A DNA stretch of 64,000 nucleotides from Monodelphis domestica (taxonomy: Eukaryota; Chordata; Mammalia; Didelphimorphia; Didelphidae): the NCBI RefSeq assembly GCF_027887165.1, contig NC_077233.1, positions 229,734,872-229,798,871 on the forward strand, read 5' to 3'. The notes under the pieces were generated by a model. That model had not been told where the DNA came from, did no database searches, and saw only the letters and a list, made by a program, of their open reading frames with translations. Of this stretch, positions 58,015 through 64,000 are shown one piece after another. Positions within the stretch are counted from its first letter, which is position 1, and every line of letters starts with the position of its first letter. The position numbers were made by a program, and so were the translations under genes.

Positions 58015-58374
58015 CCCTTAGATCTTTTCAACAAAAATATCCTCAATTTTTGGTGATCCATTATATGGATGATATCCTCATTGCTCATTCCTCTATTGAG
58101 GAGTTACAGTGGGCTTGCCCTGAACTACAGGAAAGCCTCGAAAAATTTGGCCTTCTTCTAGCTCCTGAAAAGGTGCAAATGCAAACTCCTTTGCAATATT
58201 TGGGATATGGAATTCATGACACTTGTGCAGCTGCAGAAAATTGAGGTAAGACTGGATTGCTTAAAAACATTAAATGATTTTCAAAAGTTACTCAGGGTAA
58301 TGTATTAGTTGGCTAATACCTATTTTAGGAATTCCTAGTTATGTATTGACTTTGCTATTCCAGTTGCTGAAAGG

Positions 58375-58745
58375 AGACTGATTTGAATTCCCCACATCAC
58401 TTGTAAAATGGAGATTTGAACACTAGACTTCAATCCCCAGAAGTCCTTGGTATTTCCTAGAATTTCCTATAATCTCACCTGAGTCTCCACCTGGGCAAGA
58501 TCATAATTAGTATTTAAACTGGCAGTAACGCTTACCTCGCCCTCTTCTATGCTCTTCCTCTGTACTTGGCCATTTGCAAGATGTAGTAAGTAAGCTTTGA
58601 ATGGGCTAATTAGCTCTAGGCACATGGTTTTCTTATTTTGTATTTTCTTTATTCCTTGATTTCTAATAATCCTTAATAAACCTCATAAAATATAATATTT
58701 CTTTTACTAGAGACTAATTTAATTTTTACACACTGAACCTCTGCA
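58375..58745 (+). mobile_element. LTR-like insertion in the class II pol gene
   Basis: It interrupts homologous pol text between 'cagttgctgaaaggagac' and 'ctgcagcccaagattc'. The inserted sequence has a TATTTAAA promoter-like box (about 58511) and an AATAAA (about 58675) near its end 'tttttacaca', so it looks like a solo LTR of about 370 bp. Exact ends and target duplication are uncertain. Confidence 0.55.
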
Positions 58746-59330
58746 GCCCAAGATTCTTTACTGAAAATTAGTAATGCTATTGCTAAAGCTAGATTGGATA
58801 GATATGAATCCAGCAAAGATATTGATATCCAAATTGTGTTTACCCCTATTTCACTTACTAGGGCTTTAATTCATTTAGATAAGATATTAAAGTATGGGTA
58901 TCTTCCTCACCAGCTGATCTCTCTTCTGTACAAACTTATCCAGAGATGTTTGCTATATAGAAAAAACTGGTAAAAAGATTACTTCAGTTAACAGGAGTGT
59001 ATCCCTCCCATATTTTTCTCCCTTACAGTAATGTACAAATTGATGATCTCATCAGTCATTCACCTTCTTGGCAGAATTTGCTACGCTTCTCTGTTCCTTT
59101 GATTCATAGAAGACCTCAAGGGCTTTTTAGCATTTTTACAAGTTACTCCTCATGGATTTCAACGAGTGGTATTCACCACCATGACAGTGCTCAGCACCAA
59201 GCCACTTATAATTTGGACCAGGACTCCACAGTCACAGTTATACAAACTCCTTTTGATTCCACTTTTCAGCCAGCCTCTTTTAGTGGAATTAACCCCCATG
59301 GTACTACTTCTCTATAATTATGGCAGACAA
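58746..59330 (+). pseudogene. RNase H / connection remnant of the class II provirus
   Basis: Frames such as AAQDSLLKISNAIAKA (about 58745-58790) resume the pol reading after the LTR-like insertion. They decay into stops before the integrase part. Confidence 0.6.
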
Positions 59331-59790
59331 AAGTAACTCATTACCCTGCATTTGGTAGACTTGCTTACCTCATGCCACTCCAGAGAAAAGTGTAAAGATG
59401 TGACGGAACATTTACTTCTTGTTTTCCAAATTGCTGGCCCCCCACAAAAATTAAAAACAGATAACGGTCCAGCTTACACCTCAAATCAATTTCAGCAATT
59501 CTGTAAAACGTGAACGATCACCCATGTTACAGGAATACCCTTACAATCCTCAAGGGCAAGCAATTGTGGAACGTAAGCATCCGACATTGAAAACATTCTT
59601 ACAAAAACAAAAGGGGGGAAGTCACAGGTCAGTACCATATTTGCTGGCTATGGCAACCGATGCTATGACTTTTGATGATAACAATGAGACCCCAGCTTTA
59701 AAGTTTTTTGCTCAGCTGTGGGTTCCATCTGAATCTTGTCCTTCATCTTTAAGCATTTATCTGGCAAAAGCAAGGTGAGTAAGAGGGCAG
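59331..59790 (+). pseudogene. Integrase remnant of the class II provirus
   Basis: KTDNGPAYTS (about 59457-59490) and YNPQGQAIVERKHPTLK (about 59542-59590) are the second Asp and the Glu of the D,D-35-E core. A stop lies between them. Confidence 0.85.
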
Positions 59791-59799
59791 GTACCAGTC

Positions 59800-61490
59800 C
59801 TAATGTGTGGTCGAGGATATATTTCTGTCAGTTCGGATGGAGTTCTCTGGCTGCTCAGGTGATGGATCCAACTTGCTTCCTCATCTCCAGGCAATGAGCT
59901 TGAAAAGTGAGCCAAGAACAGGGCGGGGAAGGAAAAGAACAAAGAAAGATATTAATTACTGGAAGATATTGATGGCTGTGGCATGGGGTCAGTGGAGTGG
60001 AAGGCTGGATTCTCTGGAAGGATACTCCATTTGTGGAAGTGGTGGGATGGGACCAATTTGTACCTGAACCTGTATTATGTGATAAGACAAATCTATTCTT
60101 GGGGGAATAGACATACTGGCACAGGAATTTGGGGCCCATAAGGATAATGGAAGGCAAAATGAGAAAATCAGGAATTTTACCTTCCACAGGGCTGTGGAGA
60201 CACCTCCACTTTGTTTTTCATTATTGAATCATTTCTCTGGAAGTGTCCAGATACAGAATGCCATATTTTCACATTTTCATTATACTTTGCTTTCTAGTAT
60301 TGGTGTCACCCATTGCGCAATACTGACCCATGCCTCCAGGGAGACATGGACCCATGCTTTTGGCGATGGCAATGTCACCATGTATGGAATGCTCGGGACA
60401 GATTGTAATGTTGCTCTGTGAGTCCCATAGACCATGGACTCAAAGCACTGATCCACCATTTCTGCAATGGCGTACATTCCACACTCAATGCATCTACATT
60501 TCAGGCTCACACTTGGTGTCTTGGCACAATGAGGGCTGCAGGAGGAGTGTGAAACCACATTGCTACATAGGTGGCTACTCTGAGCCATGATGGACTGGAA
60601 ATCAAGAGAGCAAATGCTCCAATATGGAAAAAAATGGTTGCCACTGAACTGGTGTAGGCTGCTTATAGTACTACTGGTCAGAAGCATCATTACATATTAT
60701 GCGTCTTTTCTAGCTTGTTTAGGAGATAATTATGCTTTTATGATTTGTACTTCCATTATTGGACTGTGGATGGTAAAAATTGTTGGGCAAGAATGAGAAT
60801 CATGAGGTTATATTTGTAATTTCACCGTACCCCATTCTCTTTTATGTCAGTGAAGGAAGGACATTGGTATGGATCCCTTGGGGATCATGTCATGTCATCA
60901 AATCATTGCATGACTTAATCAAGCCTAGACAGAACCCTTGTACATCTTGTGTTGTAATTAGCTTCTCTTCTAGCTAGCTCTGTTGCACTGGGTCAATGTG
61001 TACAAACAGTGCAGACTCAAATACATCAAGTTGCTTACCTTGAGGCATTAGCATATGATGTGACCATGACTTTTCAGTCACAGAATAGAATTATTCATGA
61101 TTTTTATACAGCTATTTCTGCTCTTAGAGATGATGTATTGGAGCTGACTTCTGAGTTCCAGATCTTACAGTTGTCTCAGAAGCTGCGGTGTGACCATAGA
61201 TATATTCATTTTTTGCTTATTACCTGTCCAATATAATGCTACTGATGTAAAATTTGCTCGACTTCAAGCTCACTTGCGGGGATTGTGGGGATTAACAATG
61301 GACTTGGAAGATTTGTAGAGCATAGATGAAAGTATTCGTCAAGATCTGTCACCCTCTTGCACTGCTATTGACATCTGTGATTGGGTTCAGCAGGCACACG
61401 GATGGATTTCTGGAGCAATATATACCCTCCTCACTCTGGTACTCCTAGTTGTGATGAGCCTCTTTCTCTCATTTGTCTCCCTGTTCTGAT
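59800..61490 (+). pseudogene. Env remnant of the class II provirus
   Basis: No long frame. A probable transmembrane-subunit part spans about 60930-61480: a hydrophobic start after SSLASS, a helical stretch (frame 61009-61236), a short Cys motif (about 61350-61380) and a final hydrophobic anchor (about 61420-61485, LLTLVLLVVMSLFLSFVSL). Surface-subunit remnants upstream are too decayed to classify. Frames are broken throughout. Confidence 0.65.
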
Positions 61491-61534
61491 TTGCTCCATA
61501 TACCGAGCTCTTTACAAAACAAAGAAGGGGACAT

Positions 61535-61945
61535 AGGGAGAACTTAGGGGGTTAATTCCTCCTGATATGTTCCCCTCCCTTCCTGGCATTCCTGAGGAGG
61601 TCATGAAAGGGGCACAACCACTGAGAAGAGCACGTTTGATATAACATACTGAGGTGGGTAGGTTCCTTGCTCCAGATGTCCTGCCGTTTCCTGCCAGAAG
61701 AAAAACAGTTCTCAGTATCTTAAGGAAAAAACAATCCCAGAATTTTACCAGCTCCATCCTTGTTTATTGCTTGATTTCATGCTAGCAGGTTCGATTCTCG
61801 GCTAGCAAGAAATATATCTGCTCTAAAGCTGTTGTGTGTGAAGATGTGTGAAATGAATCATGAAGTGCTGAACTTCCTTGTGTGACTGCCTTTTTTGCCC
61901 TTTGCCTATCCTGCTCCTGTCCCTCGTTGGACCTCGTTTACAACA
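61535..61945 (+). repeat. 3' LTR of the class II provirus
   Basis: Preceded by the purine-rich 'aaaacaaagaaggggacatagggag' (PPT-like, about 61516-61540) and ending 'gtttacaaca'. It shares its last about 170 bp with the left LTR. The exact start is uncertain. Confidence 0.7.
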
Positions 61946-64000
61946 AACCAATTCAAAGGGACAGAAAGAAGAGATATATTGAATTCAGGGAACCAGGTCA
62001 TTTTGGTTGGGACATAGACTGTGTCAAAGAAAGTAACATGAAAGGGATTAAGAAAAGCAGTAGAAAGGTTGCCCTTGGCAAGAAAATTGATGACTTCTTC
62101 ATCAGGGTCCAGAGGAAAGAAGAAAATGGGAAGTAATGTACAGGAGCTTTGAGGTACAGAATAGAGGAGGAGGTCATGATAGTCTCTTTTTTTCAGTAAA
62201 GTGGGTCCTCTTCAAGAAGGAAGGTGTGACTTAGGGGACTTGAAATGGGAAAGTTTGGACTATCCACTTTAGAATTATGATATAGTTGTTTAGGAAAACA
62301 AAAAGATTCCTATGTAGAAATTAAGGTCTAGAGGGAATTAACACATTTATAGTGAATCTAGTCAGTAAAGTGGTGTCATTTCCTTCAGTGATATTCAACA
62401 ACATGTAAGAACGGAAAAGGTTAGTGGGAATAACTTAACAGGTAAGCAATTCAAGGGCAAAGAATCTCTAAAGTCCTTTCCAGCTCAAAACTATGATGCT
62501 ACACAGTCCTCCCTGCCATGTCCTCACTGACTAGAACATAAGAATTATGGATTACAATATGAGTATCTTCCCTTGGCTCTGTGCTGTATTTTTAAAAAAG
62601 TAAAAGTGAAATTAGTTTCTGATCCATTTTACAGCTACTGCATGGTGACACCTAATCTTCCTATGCCCAAGAAAGCCATTTATACACATTACAACTTTGC
62701 TCTTGGATGCAGGGATTAGAAATCCAGAGAAGGGATTGTTACTGTCTTTCTGTTGGTGTCTAGCATATTGTGTGTGTGAGATATGTAGTGAAGGAGTTAT
62801 ATAATAGATATTCCCATTCCTTACACATCTGTAGTAGCTTGATAGACAAACCAATTAATACTTGGGTTCAAATTGCAAAGGTGTTGGGAGTGATATATAT
62901 AAGATTCATCATATTAAAGCCATAAGTATTTACTAAAGAATATGCAGGAATAGTAGGAAATCAACCAACTTTGTGATCTAGTTCCAAAAGCCTGAAAATG
63001 CTAATTCCATTTATAGTATCACAGAATACTCTAGGGGTGTGTTAGAATTAATAGGCAGTGCTGTATTGAAGCCAGTTCAAAGGAGTTCTGCCAAGAATGG
63101 AGGCATTTATACCTCAGACATTGGCAAAATACTATAAATAAGGTATTTATCGACTGTTTGGACTTTAAAAAGTGATGGAGAAAATGTTAATGCAAATTAG
63201 GCATGGTGCATACTTTTTTCTTTTCTTTTCTGAGAGCTAGTTGTTAAACAAGATCCACTGGTCTTCTTCAACACTCCAGACATCAAAGAAATCCCCACTA
63301 TTTGGCCCAGCTGGACTGGAGCCTGCACTGGCAAAAGGTGCCTGGTGATAAACAGGGTACTGCTCCAACACTGAGGTGGCCCATAGTCCTTTCAGTAGAG
63401 GCACTGGGATATAAAGACTGGCTGTATTTTCATGACTAAATTTCCTTCTAATTCTTAGGCAGTTTGTCTGTTAGGGATGGAGAGACATGACATAAGGAAT
63501 GTGATATTATCTCTTTAGAAGCCAGAAGAAGCTAACTTCTGGAAAACTGATATTTAAGTAGAAAAGAAAAGCCTAAGAATGTGTCCTATGAGTAGTTAAT
63601 TAAATTAGCTAACATGATTTCTATTCTCCACACCTAGCACTCTTTGTCTAAAACTGTTCAACTCTATTTTTTGTCTTCACTGTTAAGGAGAATACTGTTT
63701 AAATTAGAAAGGACAAAAAATGATTAAAAAAGACTTTAATGAAGATATTTAGAGTGTCTAGCTGCTGTTAATGAGTTCAAGTCACCTGGCCCAGATGAAC
63801 TACATCCTTGAATTCTCTTGGTTGAGTAATTCCTCCAACTGATTCTCATGTAGCAGGGACTGTAGGCCTTTCACCATTTATGACTGTTTACTTCTTGACA
63901 TTCTCTGGTTTATCAATAGCTTTCTAAAAATGTGGCAGTCTAAGAGGGACAGAGTACAGGAAAACTATCACTTTCCTATTGACAGAAGCTATACCTCTCT
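61946..64000. other. Flank with no recognised gene
   Basis: A weak ancient-repeat trace lies at about 62460-62505 ('aagtcctttccagctcaaaactatgatgct'). Small ORFs lack any supporting features. Confidence 0.4.

Larger units (their letters stand above)
54600..58250 (+). pseudogene. RT remnant of the class II provirus, split by an L1
   Basis: Left part: '[20 protein letters not shown]' followed by LRKVN (about 54612-54690), then VLPQGTRNSPTLCQMAQAL ending at the insertion. Right part from 58030: QFLVIHYMDDILIAHSS with the YMDD catalytic box, and QTPLQYLGYGI. Stops and small indels occur on both sides. YMDD and the order fit class II ERVs. Confidence 0.88.
53530..61945 (+). mobile_element. Degraded class II (betaretrovirus-like) provirus
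   Basis: The end of a left LTR (about 53530-53735), a Lys-like PBS, protease, RT, integrase and env remnants, and a right LTR (to 61945) are all in plus orientation. The LTRs share 'agcaagaaatatatctgctct', 'gtgactgccttttttgccctt' and 'tatcctgctcctgtccct'. Almost no gag remains. It is interrupted by an L1 (54948-58014) and an LTR-like piece (about 58375-58745). Every reading frame has stops, so it is older than the family A provirus. Confidence 0.85.

Noticed and set aside
61882-62136. 84-codon ORF after the class II provirus
   Set aside because: Its first part is translated LTR and its second part is basic low-complexity flank; no gene signals.

Overview
This is a vertebrate nuclear window, almost certainly from a marsupial. 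It holds a spliced 14-exon mammalian gene with GT-AG introns, dense MIR/L2-type interspersed repeats, tRNA-derived SINEs of a type common in metatherians, three structurally recognisable L1 insertions and two endogenous retroviruses. The exact species cannot be settled by reading.

Genes. Two protein-coding loci are supported. (1) UQCRC2 (cytochrome b-c1 complex subunit 2) lies on the minus strand, with the start codon at 26177 and the stop at 4239. All 14 coding exons could be placed; they join in frame into a 455-residue protein, against 453 in human. The promoter sits in a GC-rich stretch around 25.9-26.35 kb. (2) The last coding exon of a convergent plus-strand gene lies at 1580-1982. By its position tail-to-tail with UQCRC2 it is most likely PDZD9, the neighbour in human 16p12.2. 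No other host gene was found.

Layout. 1-1.4 kb: 3' part of an L1 with a SINE inside. 1.58-4.07 kb: PDZD9 terminal exon and the intergenic gap between the two 3' ends. 4.07-26.2 kb: UQCRC2, whose introns hold an L2 copy, a solo retroviral LTR, SINEs, MIRs, a small TIR element and a perfect 131-bp inverted repeat. 26.3-30.4 kb: upstream flank with SINE, LTR-like sequence and a second solo LTR. 30.4-52.3 kb: a nested stack. An old minus-strand L1 is split by a solo LTR (family B), which is itself split by a full-length L1 with a 16-bp target duplication; the old L1 is split again by an 11-kb gammaretrovirus-like provirus (family A) with both LTRs, PBS and PPT. That provirus carries a family-B U3 promoter fused to the 5' half of another L1. 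53.5-61.95 kb: a degraded class II (betaretrovirus-like) provirus with a Lys-type primer site, split by a 3'-truncated L1 and an LTR-like segment. 62-64 kb: nothing recognised.

All retroviral genes are broken by stops, frameshifts or deletions. The full-length L1 has an intact ORF1 but a damaged ORF2. The most informative observations are mechanistic: an L1 that lost its 3' end yet has a perfect 15-bp target duplication, with 5-nt primer complementarity at the junction suggesting internal priming; a perfect inverted repeat in UQCRC2 intron 1; and an LTR TATA box abutting an L1 5'UTR. I found no evidence of a wholly new biological system.
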